NCBI GenBank assembly: GCA_947373615.1
Contig: CANBYN010000001.1
Span: 1-43,276, forward strand
Reading direction: 5' to 3'
From: Burkholderiaceae bacterium
GTDB lineage: Bacteria; Pseudomonadota; Gammaproteobacteria; Burkholderiales; Burkholderiaceae
DNA length: 43,276 nucleotides
Shown here: positions 8,451 to 16,549 of the stretch, one piece after another
How positions within the stretch are numbered: position 1 is the stretch's first letter
Layout of the letters: the number at the start of each line of letters is the position of its first letter
Position numbers and translations under genes: made by a program
The notes under the pieces: model-generated
Databases searched by the model: none
What the model was told of the DNA's origin: nothing
Seen by the model: the letters and a program-made list of their open reading frames with translations, nothing else

Positions 8451-9188
8451 ATGGAAGAAAAAATTCGTGTCTCTAAACTACTATCGGAGCTTGGCCTTTG
8501 CTCACGTCGTGAGGCTGACTCTTACATAGAGCAAGGCTTGGTAACTGTTGACGGAATTGTAGTCAATGAGCTTGGCGTACGAGCCTTTCGTCATCAAAAA
8601 ATTGAGTTGCAATCTGGCGCCAAGGCACAGCAAGCATCACGCATTACGGTCATTCTCAATAAGCCCGTTGGCTATATCTCTCACTATGATGATGAGCAGG
8701 AGTATCAACCAGCCGCTTCCTTGATCACGCCTGAGAACTACTTTGCAAACCCATTAGATAAAGGTAGAAACCCTCGTTTTAATACCAAGGGTCTAGCTCC
8801 CGCTGGCCGACTAGATATTGACTCTACTGGCATGTTGGTGCTTACTCAAGATGGACGAATCGCCAAATTACTGATTGGTGAAAATAGTCCTATTGAAAAA
8901 GAATATTTAGTGCGCGTTGAAGGCAGGCTTTCATTTGAAGATCTGGATCGCCTAAGACATGGCCTATCCCTAGATGGCGTTGAGCTAAAACCCGCTCAAG
9001 TAAGTTGGCAGAACGAAGATCAACTTCGCTTTGTGTTGCGCGAAGGACGTAAGCGTCAGATTCGTAGAATGTGTGAAATGGTTGGCCTTAAAGTCATCGG
9101 CTTAAAACGCGTGCGCATGGGTCGCCTCTCCTTAGGCGCGCTACCCCCTGGTCAATGGCGTTATGTAAGGCCTGAAGAGCAATTCTAA
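8451..9188 (+). CDS. rRNA pseudouridine synthase, RsuA/RluB/RluF family
   Basis: Isomerises a specific uridine in rRNA. The N-terminal S4 RNA-binding domain is clear (VSKLLSELGLCSRREADSYI then GLVTVDG). It is followed by the catalytic domain with NKPVGYISH and the active-site block GRLDIDSTGMLVLTQDGR carrying the nucleophilic Asp, then EKEYLVRV and the late EGRKRQIRRMCEMVGL. The 245 residues and single domain after S4 fit RluF/RluE-like enzymes that modify 23S rRNA. The exact target base is not assignable. It precedes prfC in the same direction, with a separate -10 element between the two genes. Confidence 0.9.
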   Translation: MEEKIRVSKLLSELGLCSRREADSYIEQGLVTVDGIVVNELGVRAFRHQKIELQSGAKAQQASRITVILNKPVGYISHYDDEQEYQPAASLITPENYFANPLDKGRNPRFNTKGLAPAGRLDIDSTGMLVLTQDGRIAKLLIGENSPIEKEYLVRVEGRLSFEDLDRLRHGLSLDGVELKPAQVSWQNEDQLRFVLREGRKRQIRRMCEMVGLKVIGLKRVRMGRLSLGALPPGQWRYVRPEEQF

Positions 9189-9203
9189 GCAGGTCCACAA
9201 GCT

Positions 9204-9209
9204 TATAAT
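9204..9209 (+). promoter_or_regulatory. Consensus -10 box upstream of prfC
   Basis: A perfect TATAAT lies about 30 bases before the proposed ATT start of prfC, which would leave a leader of roughly 20-25 bases. No good -35 hexamer is seen at 16-18 bp spacing, so the promoter call is moderate. Confidence 0.5.
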
Positions 9210-9238
9210 TGCCTCCCAACCAGATTAACTAGCGCAGA

Positions 9239-10873
9239 ATTACCATCGATACCACCACCTCCAGCACACCAAGCGCAGAAGTACTTAGACGCCGCAGTTT
9301 TGCCATCATCTCTCACCCTGATGCAGGCAAAACAACGCTTACTGAAAAGCTATTGCTATATGCAGGAGCGATTCAGATTGCAGGCAGCGTTAAAGCTCGC
9401 AAAGCAAGTAGGCACGCTACTTCTGACTGGATGGAAATTGAAAAGCAGCGAGGTATTTCTGTAGCAAGCTCCGTGATGCAGATGGAATATCGTGATTGCA
9501 TCATCAATCTATTGGATACCCCGGGCCACCAGGATTTTTCTGAAGATACTTATCGCGTATTAACTGCGGTGGACTCTGCATTAATGGTGATCGATGCTGC
9601 AAATGGAGTCGAGTCACAAACATTACGCTTGCTTGAAGTTTGTCGCGCTCGCAATACACCTATTATTACTTTCATTAATAAGATGGATCGTGAAGTTAAG
9701 CCTCCCATGGAATTAATGGATGAAATTGAAACTGCTCTTGGTATTGAAGTGGTTCCTTTTACTTGGCCAGTTGGTATGGGAAAATCCTTTGCTGGCGTAA
9801 TCGATATTGCCAATTCACGCATGCGCATGTTCAAAGCCGGCGAAGATCGTGTGACCGAAGATTCTCACGTGATTGTAGATATACAAGATTCGTCCCTTAA
9901 AGATCGCCTAGGTACAGATCTAGAAAATGCCTTAACTGAAGTTAATCTCATCAAAGAGGCAATGCCTGCGTTTAATCTTGATGCTTTCTTGGCGGGTCGT
10001 CAGTCTCCCGTATTTTTTGGTTCTGCTATCAATAACTTCGGTGTGCGTGAGATTTTAAATACATTGGTTGAGCTTGCGCCTTCGCCGGGATCCCGTAAAG
10101 CACTACAACGCGAAGTGAGCCCCGGAGAAAATAAATTTTCTGCAGTCGTGTTTAAGATCCAAGCAAATATGGATCCTGCTCATCGTGACCGCGTTGCTTT
10201 TCTACGAATTTGCTCGGGTCACTTTCAGCGTGGCATGAAATTGAAAATTTCTCGCAATGGTAAAGAAGCTCGAACTAATAATGCGCTCTCCTTTTTATCT
10301 CAACGACGCGATATTCTAGATGAAGCATTTCCTGGCGACATAATTGGTTTACCCAACCATGGCTTATTGCGATTGGGCGATACCTTAACTGAGGGTGAAC
10401 AACTCCAATTTACTGGTCTGCCTTTTTTTGCTCCCGAGATTTTCCGCATGGTTGAATCAGCCGACCCATTGCGATCCAAACAATTGCGAACTGGGCTCAT
10501 GCAACTTGGTGAAGAAGGTGCCATTCAGGTATTTCGCCCAATGGCTGGAGGGACAATGCTACTTGGCGCCTTTGGCCAACTACAGTTCGAAGTAGTAAGC
10601 CATCGGCTGCAGACAGAATATGGCGCAGAAGTACGACTATTACCAGCGCGCTACAGTCTTGCTCGCTGGGTGAGCTCTGATGATCCTGTAGCTTTAAAGA
10701 AATTTACCCAAGAAAACATTCACCGCATGGCTGAAGATGTTGTGGGCGCTTCCGTATTCTTAGCCTCACATAAATCAGAGCTAGATGTTGCACAGCAACG
10801 CTGGGAGACTATTCAATTTCATGCGCTGAGAGAGCATGCTGGCCTCATTTATCAATCCGACCTGACCGGGTAG
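9239..10873 (+). CDS. prfC: Peptide chain release factor 3 (RF3), apparent ATT start
   Basis: RF3 is the translational GTPase that recycles RF1/RF2 after termination. Motifs in order: P-loop HPDAGKTTLTEK, SDWMEIEKQRGIS, G3 DTPGHQDF, G4 NKMD, then the RF3-specific C-terminal domains. No ATG, GTG, TTG or CTG exists in frame between the upstream stop (TAG, 9230-9232) and the P-loop. The first downstream candidate (TTG at 9353) would delete the P-loop. ATT at 9239 gives an N-terminus of family length (TIDTTTSSTPSAEVLRRRSF) and 544 residues in total, so an ATT start is proposed. ATC at 9245 is an alternative. No ribosome-binding site is visible. Confidence 0.88.
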   Translation: MTIDTTTSSTPSAEVLRRRSFAIISHPDAGKTTLTEKLLLYAGAIQIAGSVKARKASRHATSDWMEIEKQRGISVASSVMQMEYRDCIINLLDTPGHQDFSEDTYRVLTAVDSALMVIDAANGVESQTLRLLEVCRARNTPIITFINKMDREVKPPMELMDEIETALGIEVVPFTWPVGMGKSFAGVIDIANSRMRMFKAGEDRVTEDSHVIVDIQDSSLKDRLGTDLENALTEVNLIKEAMPAFNLDAFLAGRQSPVFFGSAINNFGVREILNTLVELAPSPGSRKALQREVSPGENKFSAVVFKIQANMDPAHRDRVAFLRICSGHFQRGMKLKISRNGKEARTNNALSFLSQRRDILDEAFPGDIIGLPNHGLLRLGDTLTEGEQLQFTGLPFFAPEIFRMVESADPLRSKQLRTGLMQLGEEGAIQVFRPMAGGTMLLGAFGQLQFEVVSHRLQTEYGAEVRLLPARYSLARWVSSDDPVALKKFTQENIHRMAEDVVGASVFLASHKSELDVAQQRWETIQFHALREHAGLIYQSDLTG

Positions 10874-10875
10874 CT

Positions 10876-11109
10876 TTAGCGTGGCACCCTGCAATCAAAG
10901 ACTGCAACTAATGAACCGTCACTACTCCTAAATGACGCTGTTTTTCCATATTGCTTGCAATATGCTTTTGCTTTTATTGTTAATTCCTCAATAGATTCGC
11001 CACTACTATTTAAAAAAGTGACGTGATTAGCATCTGAGGCATCGGTATACACCGCAGCACAAGCGCCAAGAGCTAAAACGCAAAACGCTGCACTCGAATA
11101 TAGCTTCAT
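10876..11109 (-). CDS. Small predicted lipoprotein
   Basis: A 77-residue product with a type II signal peptide: a short charged start, a hydrophobic run and the lipobox LGAC at about residues 14-17. The mature part is about 60 residues with two further cysteines (YCKQYGK and FDCRVP). I recognise no family. It converges with prfC with a 2-bp gap. The ATG has a modest upstream purine stretch. Confidence 0.72.
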   Translation of the reverse strand: MKLYSSAAFCVLALGACAAVYTDASDANHVTFLNSSGESIEELTIKAKAYCKQYGKTASFRSSDGSLVAVFDCRVPR

Positions 11110-11288
11110 TTCAAGCCTTTCTCATACAATAAATTGCTTTTGATCCTAAAGGGTGCTCATACCCCAATCATAGCGCCTAGGCTATTTAACTGTTATGCTG
11201 GATCGTGATCACTATTGTGCGCCCTAGATAGGGGAATCTCTTGAGTAATTCTCTTAGATTCATCATTCCAATAATCTAGGAAAATCAA

Positions 11289-11471
11289 ATGGCTGTTGGC
11301 CAAAATCAAAGAACCAGAAAAAATGACTCTATGCTCACCAAAACAGGAAAGGCGCGCTTAGGTCCCCTTAATGCAACTCAGCTCACTAAATTATTAGAAA
11401 CAAGCACCAAGCCAAAAGAGAAAAGTAAGATTTTACGAGCACTAAGCAAACGTCAAATTGTTACCGAATAA
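11289..11471 (+). CDS. Small basic hypothetical protein (60 aa)
   Basis: A 60-residue, lysine- and arginine-rich protein with no cysteine or membrane segment. It is supported as a gene by a ribosome-binding site (TAGGA, about 11277-11281) and by a strong terminator 3 bp after its stop. The second half (TQLTKLLETSTKPKEKSKIL) may form a helix pair. No family is recognised. It is flanked by a lipoprotein gene and a convergent exporter gene. Confidence 0.7.
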   Translation: MAVGQNQRTRKNDSMLTKTGKARLGPLNATQLTKLLETSTKPKEKSKILRALSKRQIVTE

Positions 11472-11473
11472 AT

Positions 11474-11501
11474 AAAAAGCCCTGATATAACAGGGCTTTT
11501 T
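11474..11501 (+). terminator. Rho-independent terminator
   Basis: Stem AAAAAGCCCTG / CAGGGCTTTTT with loop ATATAA, immediately after the 60-residue gene. The flanking A and T runs let it act in both directions, so it can also end the convergent exporter gene. Confidence 0.9.
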
Positions 11502-11522
11502 ATTGTCTCGAGCGCACGATAA

Positions 11523-12398
11523 TTAAATCCTTTTTACCAACATTCGTTTACTTAAGATCACCATAGAAACGACCAATACCGCAAAGACTAGGTTCATTAA
11601 AGTAAGTGGGTCACCAAGCAAAACACTGGCAGCGACCAGAGTACAAAAGGGTTGCATTAATTGAACTTGACTGACTCGTGCAATCCCCCCATATGCTAAC
11701 CCTTCATACCAAAAGAAAAAACCGAGGAACATGGGAAACAAACTTAAATATACAAAACTAGTCCATGCAATTGGCCCCGCATCAAGATATACGGAGTTAA
11801 AAGTGTAGTAGGTCATTACGATATTAATTGGCAAGGATATAACTAGCGCCCAAGAAATAACCGCGCGCGGATTCATCTTTCTTGATAACTCCCCACCTTC
11901 AACATAGCCCACGCAAGCACTAATTCCACCAAGTACCAATAAGCCGTCTACATAAGTAAAGCTACCCGAGCATTTTAGTAATGCATAAAGCATTACAAGT
12001 GCTGCACCCATCAATGACACAAGCCAAAAACCTAATGACGGTCGCTCTTGAAATCGTATGACCCCAATGACTGTAGTAGCTAAGGGCATCATTCCTAAAA
12101 TGACGGCACCATGAGACGATGAGCCATGAGTCATTGCTACCGTCGTGAATATTGGAAAACCAAATACCACTCCCAAAGCAATCACTACGAACTTAGTGAA
12201 ATCCCCTTTAGGAGGTATAGCCTCTTTCTTGTAAACAAGATAGGCTAATGCAACCAAGCCCGCCAAGACTGCCCTACCAAACGCGATGAAATACGGATTA
12301 AAACTAAGAACTGCAATCTTACTTACCGGCAAAGTTAAGCTAAAAATTAAAATGCCAATAAAACCAATAAGCATTCCTTTACTTTCTTTATTCACCAT
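11523..12398 (-). CDS. DMT-superfamily EamA-type transporter
   Basis: Ten hydrophobic segments in two similar halves are expected from the sequence, the pattern of EamA (DUF6) drug/metabolite exporters. It starts near MLIGFIGILIFSLTLPVSKIAVL and later has LFPMFLGFFFWYEGLAYGG and VQLMQPFCTLVAASVLLGDPL, the typical end of the second EamA repeat. The substrate is unknown. GTG (12401) and ATG (12398) are adjacent; ATG is used here, with AAAGGG just upstream. It shares the terminator at 11474-11501 with the convergent small gene. Confidence 0.88.
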   Translation of the reverse strand: MVNKESKGMLIGFIGILIFSLTLPVSKIAVLSFNPYFIAFGRAVLAGLVALAYLVYKKEAIPPKGDFTKFVVIALGVVFGFPIFTTVAMTHGSSSHGAVILGMMPLATTVIGVIRFQERPSLGFWLVSLMGAALVMLYALLKCSGSFTYVDGLLVLGGISACVGYVEGGELSRKMNPRAVISWALVISLPINIVMTYYTFNSVYLDAGPIAWTSFVYLSLFPMFLGFFFWYEGLAYGGIARVSQVQLMQPFCTLVAASVLLGDPLTLMNLVFAVLVVSMVILSKRMLVKRI

Positions 12399-12470
12399 CA
12401 CCCTTTTTTAGCGTTAAATAGATTGTATTAACAATACTGAAACAGTGCGCTGTAATATGTCTTACTCACC

Positions 12471-12995
12471 ATGAAATTAAGTTCTCAAATTCAAGCCATC
12501 TATATTGCCCCTTATGCAGGAGCTCAAATGCAAGCCATTACCCAAGCTAAGGTTTTTATGGGCGCAGGCATTGAGGGTGATCGATACGCATTGAATATGG
12601 GTACCTTCTCAGCAACCAAGCCCGCCAAAGTACGTCACATAAGCCTAATCACCCAAGCAGGCATCACCACTGCAAATGAGTGGCTTGAGGCTAATCATGA
12701 ACCTACTTTTGCTGATTCTGAAACACGCCGCAACATAGTGCTTTCAGGGATCACTGCAAGCGAGCTCAATGCGCTAGCGGGTGAAACATTCGCACTGGGA
12801 GCAGTGCTATTAAAGGGCACAGAACTTTGCACGCCCTGCCAAAGACCTGCCAAGCTTCTTGGAAGACCAAGCTTCAAGGATGCATTTGATGGTCGTGGTG
12901 GTTTGCGTGCTGAAATCCTGAACTCTGGAACCCTCACCATCGGGGATGAGCTGGCGTTGATTGATGAGGAACCAAATGATCTTATACCTCGATAA
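12471..12995 (+). CDS. MOSC domain protein
   Basis: MOSC domains occur in molybdenum cofactor sulfurases and mARC/YiiM-type molybdoenzymes. The 174 residues contain the usual pattern GIEGDRYA, ETRRNIVLSGI, LNALAGETFALGAVLLKG, and the conserved cysteine in LCTPCQRP, followed by GRGGLRAEILNSGTLTIGD. It is a stand-alone MOSC protein without the N-terminal beta-barrel domain of mARC. It overlaps the next gene by 20 bp, so they are co-transcribed. Confidence 0.88.
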   Translation: MKLSSQIQAIYIAPYAGAQMQAITQAKVFMGAGIEGDRYALNMGTFSATKPAKVRHISLITQAGITTANEWLEANHEPTFADSETRRNIVLSGITASELNALAGETFALGAVLLKGTELCTPCQRPAKLLGRPSFKDAFDGRGGLRAEILNSGTLTIGDELALIDEEPNDLIPR

Positions 12996-13371
12996 CGCCA
13001 ATATCACTGCAGAGCAGGCCATTGACTTATACATGCGCTCCACACTCGGCGAACGCAGGCCGATTGACAATGTAGAAAGCTTTAAGGCCATGCTTAAAAA
13101 CGCCAATCTAACAATTTCGGCCTGGGATGGAGATAAGTTGGTTGGAATTTCACGATCACTAACTGATTTTGCTTATGTTGCATACCTAGCTGATTTAGCG
13201 GTAGACCAAGCCTACCAACGCTCAGGAATTGGAAAAAAACTCATTGCAGAAACTAAAGCTCGCCTTGGTTTGCAGTGCATGATTGTGCTTTTAGCAGCAC
13301 CAAAAGCTAATGAATATTACAAACACATTGGATTTGAACACAATGCACGCGCTTGGACTCTTAAAAAATAA
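12976..13371 (+). CDS. GNAT-family N-acetyltransferase
   Basis: A 131-residue protein with the acetyl-CoA binding motif A: VAYLADLAVDQAYQRSGIGKKLI, then the late YYKHIGFEHNARAW strand-helix typical of GNAT. The acceptor substrate is unknown. ATG at 12976 is preferred because GAGGA (12966-12970) lies five bases upstream; earlier in-frame TTG (12961) and ATG (12964) lack such spacing. The start lies within the 3' end of the MOSC gene. Confidence 0.87.
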   Translation: MILYLDNANITAEQAIDLYMRSTLGERRPIDNVESFKAMLKNANLTISAWDGDKLVGISRSLTDFAYVAYLADLAVDQAYQRSGIGKKLIAETKARLGLQCMIVLLAAPKANEYYKHIGFEHNARAWTLKK

Positions 13372-13392
13372 TTACCCCTTTATCATTACGAC

Positions 13393-14037
13393 ATGACAAC
13401 TACTCGCTTCTGCTTGGTACGCCATGGTGAAACGGATTGGAATTCAGAGCATCGCCTTCAAGGCCATACTGATATTGGACTAAATATTCGCGGCACCGCA
13501 CAAGCCGCTCAATTGGCACATGCCATAAAGGACAGTAATCTTCAATTCGACGTGCTTTATACAAGCGATCTTCAACGCGCAGTGAAAACTGCTCAAGCCA
13601 TTGAACTTCTCTTTAATAAATCCGCAATCATTGATAACGCCCTTAGAGAGCGTCATCTTGGCGCTCTCCAGGGGCTGACAATTAATGAAGCTCCTGGACT
13701 CGAACCGGAACTCTGGCAATCTCATATCAGTAGAAATTTGAATGAGGAGTTGCGCGGTGGAGAAAGTATTAAACAATTTTCTGATCGCATAAAAAGTGCG
13801 CTCGAACGTATCCGTAATCAACACCTTGGCAAAACTATTTTGCTTGTAAGTCATGGCGGGGCATTAGACATGATGTACAGGATTGCCAGCAATCATCCTT
13901 TAAATGCTGAGAAGATTGTCTCGGTACCCAATGCATCCCTCAATTGGATTAGCCATGAAGGATCAGCCTGGAAAGTTGATGGCTGGGCTGAAACTAGTCA
14001 TCTCGAAGGTCTGGTTCTGGATAATTTAGACCTATAA
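13393..14037 (+). CDS. Histidine phosphatase family protein (phosphoglycerate mutase-like)
   Basis: Branch 1 of the histidine phosphatase superfamily. The catalytic LVRHGETDWN lies at the N-terminus, LYTSDLQRAVKTAQAI supplies the second arginine, LRERHLGALQG carries the acid/base Glu region, and LLVSHGGALDMM the second histidine. Its 214 residues match GpmB/CobC-like phosphatases. Cofactor-independent mutase activity, cobalamin phosphatase activity or a broader phosphatase role cannot be told apart. It lies 21 bp after the GNAT gene in the same direction. Confidence 0.9.
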   Translation: MTTTRFCLVRHGETDWNSEHRLQGHTDIGLNIRGTAQAAQLAHAIKDSNLQFDVLYTSDLQRAVKTAQAIELLFNKSAIIDNALRERHLGALQGLTINEAPGLEPELWQSHISRNLNEELRGGESIKQFSDRIKSALERIRNQHLGKTILLVSHGGALDMMYRIASNHPLNAEKIVSVPNASLNWISHEGSAWKVDGWAETSHLEGLVLDNLDL

Positions 14038-14069
14038 GCAACACCCCCTAAATAGCATATGATTCATTC

Positions 14070-14840
14070 ATGAAACCTATTTTTTGGCTAGTGGCTTTCC
14101 TTATAGGATTAACCATTTCCATGTCAGCCTATTCGATGGATGACGCACCTGACGAACTTCCGAATCGAGTAGTTGGAGATATTGGCGCCGCCGTATACAC
14201 CTCTAATCTGCATATAGGCACCGAAGGAACACAATCATTGGCACTTCCTTATGCTTTCTTTGACTATGAGCGCTTTTTTGCACGGATAGACGAAGTCGGC
14301 ATTAAGACATTTAAATTGGGTTACGGCTATTTCGAAGTTATCGGAAAAATTAATTTAGATACCTATACAGTAAAGTCCTCAATTAACGGCAACTCCATTA
14401 ATCGAAGCGACCCAATTCCTTTGGGCTTGGGAACATTTCAAGAAACGCCAATTGGAGGATTTTTTATTAATGCCTATCATGACTTCGGAAAATCTAAGGG
14501 GGCCCTTTATGAATTCCTTTACTTTGCCGAAATAGAGACCTATAAAAAAGTGGTGGTCTATCCTCAGATAGGAGTTGAAAGGCAATCCAGCCAATACGCC
14601 AATTATTACTATGGCATAAACTCCGGAGAGTCTGTGCTTACCGGCTATAGCGCTTATTCAGCCCCCGCTACTACGAACCTCTTAGCAGGGCTCATGGTCG
14701 AAATTCCTGTTGTAGATAACTGGTATGTAAATGTTTATGGGAGACGCAAATGGATGGGCAATGGTATCAACAATAGTCCAGTCATGAATCGCTCATTTCA
14801 AGACAATATATTTATGGCAGTAGCTTATCGTTTTAAATAA
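14070..14840 (+). CDS. MipA/OmpV family outer-membrane protein
   Basis: A signal peptide (hydrophobic run to about residue 22, ending near MSAYS) precedes a tyrosine- and glycine-rich beta-barrel sequence. VVYPQIGVERQSSQYANYYYG followed by ANLLAG-like TNLLAGLMVEIPVVDNWYV is the recognisable MipA/OmpV block. The C-terminus VAYRF plus one extra Lys resembles an outer-membrane insertion signal. MipA scaffolds murein enzymes in E. coli; other members are general outer-membrane proteins, so a precise role is not claimed. A hairpin terminator follows. Confidence 0.82.
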   Translation: MKPIFWLVAFLIGLTISMSAYSMDDAPDELPNRVVGDIGAAVYTSNLHIGTEGTQSLALPYAFFDYERFFARIDEVGIKTFKLGYGYFEVIGKINLDTYTVKSSINGNSINRSDPIPLGLGTFQETPIGGFFINAYHDFGKSKGALYEFLYFAEIETYKKVVVYPQIGVERQSSQYANYYYGINSGESVLTGYSAYSAPATTNLLAGLMVEIPVVDNWYVNVYGRRKWMGNGINNSPVMNRSFQDNIFMAVAYRFK

Positions 14841-14850
14841 GCAGTAACAA

Positions 14851-14874
14851 ATAAGCTACCCAAAGGTAGCTTAT
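14851..14874. terminator. Hairpin terminator between MipA gene and 63-residue ORF
   Basis: Perfect 10-bp inverted repeat ATAAGCTACC / GGTAGCTTAT with loop CAAA. The tail is T-rich on the minus strand (TTTGTT) and weak on the plus strand, so it best ends the minus-strand transcript while also lying behind the MipA gene. Confidence 0.7.
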
Positions 14875-14888
14875 CTTAGAGGCTTCAA

Positions 14889-15080
14889 TTACTTCGCGGA
14901 ATGTAATTTATTCTGATCTGAAATACAAAAGTCCACGATCACATCAGCAAAACTTAAGTAACGAGAGTTACTTTTTCTAAACTGATCTATCTCGTTCACA
15001 ACTGGTGATACCCCACTCTTAAAACCAGCATCCTCATACCCAGGATGATAAGGGGCTTCTTCTACAAATTTGTTTGTCAT
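14889..15080 (-). CDS. Hypothetical 63-residue protein, only ORF downstream of the glycine riboswitch
   Basis: The sequence is soluble-looking with one cysteine and no recognised domain (it begins MTNKFVEEAPYHPGYEDAGF). Evidence for coding: an AAGG motif about 7 bases before the ATG, a terminator just beyond its stop, and a position 170 bases downstream of a tandem glycine riboswitch on the same strand. It could instead be a remnant of a larger riboswitch-controlled gene. Confidence in it being a true gene is moderate, and no function is proposed. Confidence 0.5.
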   Translation of the reverse strand: MTNKFVEEAPYHPGYEDAGFKSGVSPVVNEIDQFRKSNSRYLSFADVIVDFCISDQNKLHSAK

Positions 15081-15249
15081 ACATTAACCTTATTCAGTAA
15101 GCGCCCTAAAACAATAATGTTTAGAGCATAAAAGTAAAACGGATTTGCCATTACAAGCTACAAATGTCTACTGAACTATTCAAAAAGGATCTGCATACAA
15201 GATTCTCCCAAAGCAGCCCATCAAACACATGAACACCATGTGGATGGTT

Positions 15250-15440
15250 GCCGCTCCCCCTGTCCTTGATACCTGAGAGATTCACTCTAAGCTCAGCTTA
15301 GAACTTGCTCCTTCGGCGCACCATAAAGATGGTGACTCTCCAGACGGCCATTAAAGATAAGCAGTACCTTCCTATTGGTTACCTGAGCGTTCATGGGAGA
15401 TTGCGCCTTCGGTGGAGGGAAATCCCTCACTCTCCTGCTT
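15250..15440 (-). promoter_or_regulatory. Tandem glycine riboswitch (gcvT type)
   Basis: Read on the minus strand, two aptamers are recognisable by the conserved blocks of this class. Aptamer 1 (about 15440-15361) has GGAGAG, CACCGAAGGCGCAA and GCTCAGGTA. Aptamer 2 (about 15348-15250) has GGAGAG, GCCGAAGGAGCAA, CTCTCAGGTATCAAGGACAG and GGGG. A short linker joins them, the usual cooperative arrangement. It should sense glycine and control the minus-strand transcript running to 14889. A possible long hairpin (CACATG / CATGTG with outer CCATC / GATGG) just downstream may belong to the expression platform. Confidence 0.93.
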
Positions 15441-15487
15441 GATGAAATTATATTCTGTGCACGGAAGAACAATATTAGTGATTACTA

Positions 15488-15690
15488 CTACTCAAATCCT
15501 AAAAGACATTACTTAGATAGAGATGTCTTTGGTAAAGAGAATGGCCAAGCGCTGACTGCTTTGTTAATCTAACCAAGAAAAATGATGTATTAATTGCACC
15601 CATCGATCCGACTGGCTCGATCAAAGATGGGGTTTTGATAAGTCAACCAAAACACACTAGGGGCAGACAAGTTAGTCGTACCAAAACCAA
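15488..15690 (+). other. Possible decayed coding remnant in otherwise gene-free stretch
   Basis: The interval between the riboswitch and the VOC pseudogene (15444-15754) has no intact gene. On the plus strand, two short open stretches in different frames read like protein (HYLDRDVFGKENGQALTALL, then NDVLIAPIDPTGSIKDGVLI), as if one gene had been frameshifted and cut down. There is no start, no ribosome-binding site and no recognised family, so this is only a suggestion. Confidence 0.25.
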
Positions 15691-15754
15691 TTGCATACCC
15701 TAGAACCTCAGCATATAAGCCTAGGAAATCAAGCGTTAGAGCATTATGAAGTAG

Positions 15755-16149
15755 TCATACAAGCTCACTGATCTCGATCAAGTTCTGATCGGGGTCACGC
15801 ACATAAATAGAATTTAATTTTGAAGTAGCTCCAGTACGAATAACTGGGCCTTCAATAATAGGCCAATTTTCAGATGCCAATTTTGAAATCACCTCAATCA
15901 ATGGCACTGAAGCAATAAAACAAAGGTCTAACGATCCTGGCATAGGAATGTTTGCCTTGGGCTCAAACTCCTTGCTTTTATGTGTAGATTGATTTTTTGT
16001 TTGCCGAACTTTAATGCTTTACGCTCAACAGGTGGAGTGCCGCCAATAAATGACTCCAACTGCATACCTAAAACAAGAGTATTAAAATTAACGCATTCAA
16101 TCTCATTCGCGGTTGTAAGAACAAGATGGTCAATATTGTTCAGAAGCAT
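15755..16149 (-). pseudogene. VOC/glyoxalase family protein, frameshifted
   Basis: Two overlapping minus-strand frames together make one VOC (vicinal oxygen chelate) protein of about 125-130 residues. The first (from 16149) gives NNIDHLVLTTANEIE, LGMQLESF and KALKFGKQKINLH. The second gives KSKEFEPKANIPMPGSLDLC, then WPIIEGPVIRTGATSKL and YVRDPDQNLIEIS. The join lies near 15979-15984, where the protein is restored if one base is added, so a single-base deletion is inferred. It may be a real inactivation or a sequencing error. A second, intact but different VOC gene lies at 23535-23900. Confidence 0.82.
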
Positions 16150-16193
16150 TTCAAGAATAAATTAGTTTGGCATCGCCTTAAATAACTTAGCGG

Positions 16194-16346
16194 TTAGCGT
16201 CCCTGACAGTCAAGCGGCATATCCCTCAAAGGCTTCTCCTTGCTGTAATCACAATTAATCCCATCGGGTGAGGTAGTGCTAGCAAGGCATCCACCTAAGG
16301 ACAAAATGAACAAGGCTTCGATGAGAGCTGTAAATAATTTTTTCAT
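16194..16346 (-). CDS. Small predicted lipoprotein (50 aa)
   Basis: From the ATG at 16346 the product has a lysine start (MKKLFTAL), a hydrophobic run and the lipobox LGGC at residues 17-20, leaving about 30 mature residues with two more cysteines (NCDYSKE and LDCQGR). The frame extends upstream but without signal-peptide character. No family is recognised. It lies left of the last recognisable tRNA-Phe relic on the same strand, and may be an older insert or native sequence. Confidence 0.6.
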   Translation of the reverse strand: MKKLFTALIEALFILSLGGCLASTTSPDGINCDYSKEKPLRDMPLDCQGR

Positions 16347-16549
16347 ATTCAGATCCAATTTAAATATATAAATGCATTCTCCAGAGACCAACAAAATCAA
16401 AACCTCTCAGAGGTAATTTCGATATTTCTTGAAGGCCTCAGGTCAAAATACACAAAGCCCATTATGTGATCCCATTGACTTCTAGTCAAGATAGACTAAA
16501 GGGTCCATCTTGATGCCTTGGGCTAAGCAAAGGGCTCGCCATTGCAGGA

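Noticed and set aside
9353..10873. RF3 starting at TTG 9353 (506 residues)
   Set aside because: This start removes the P-loop (HPDAGKTT), which is present and intact just upstream in the same frame.
15700..15754. Possible eighth tRNA-Phe relic behind the VOC pseudogene (GAAATCAAGCG)
   Set aside because: Only a short stretch resembles the T-arm part; no CCA-equivalent, no AAGAAACACC segment and no hairpin follow. It cannot be told from chance.
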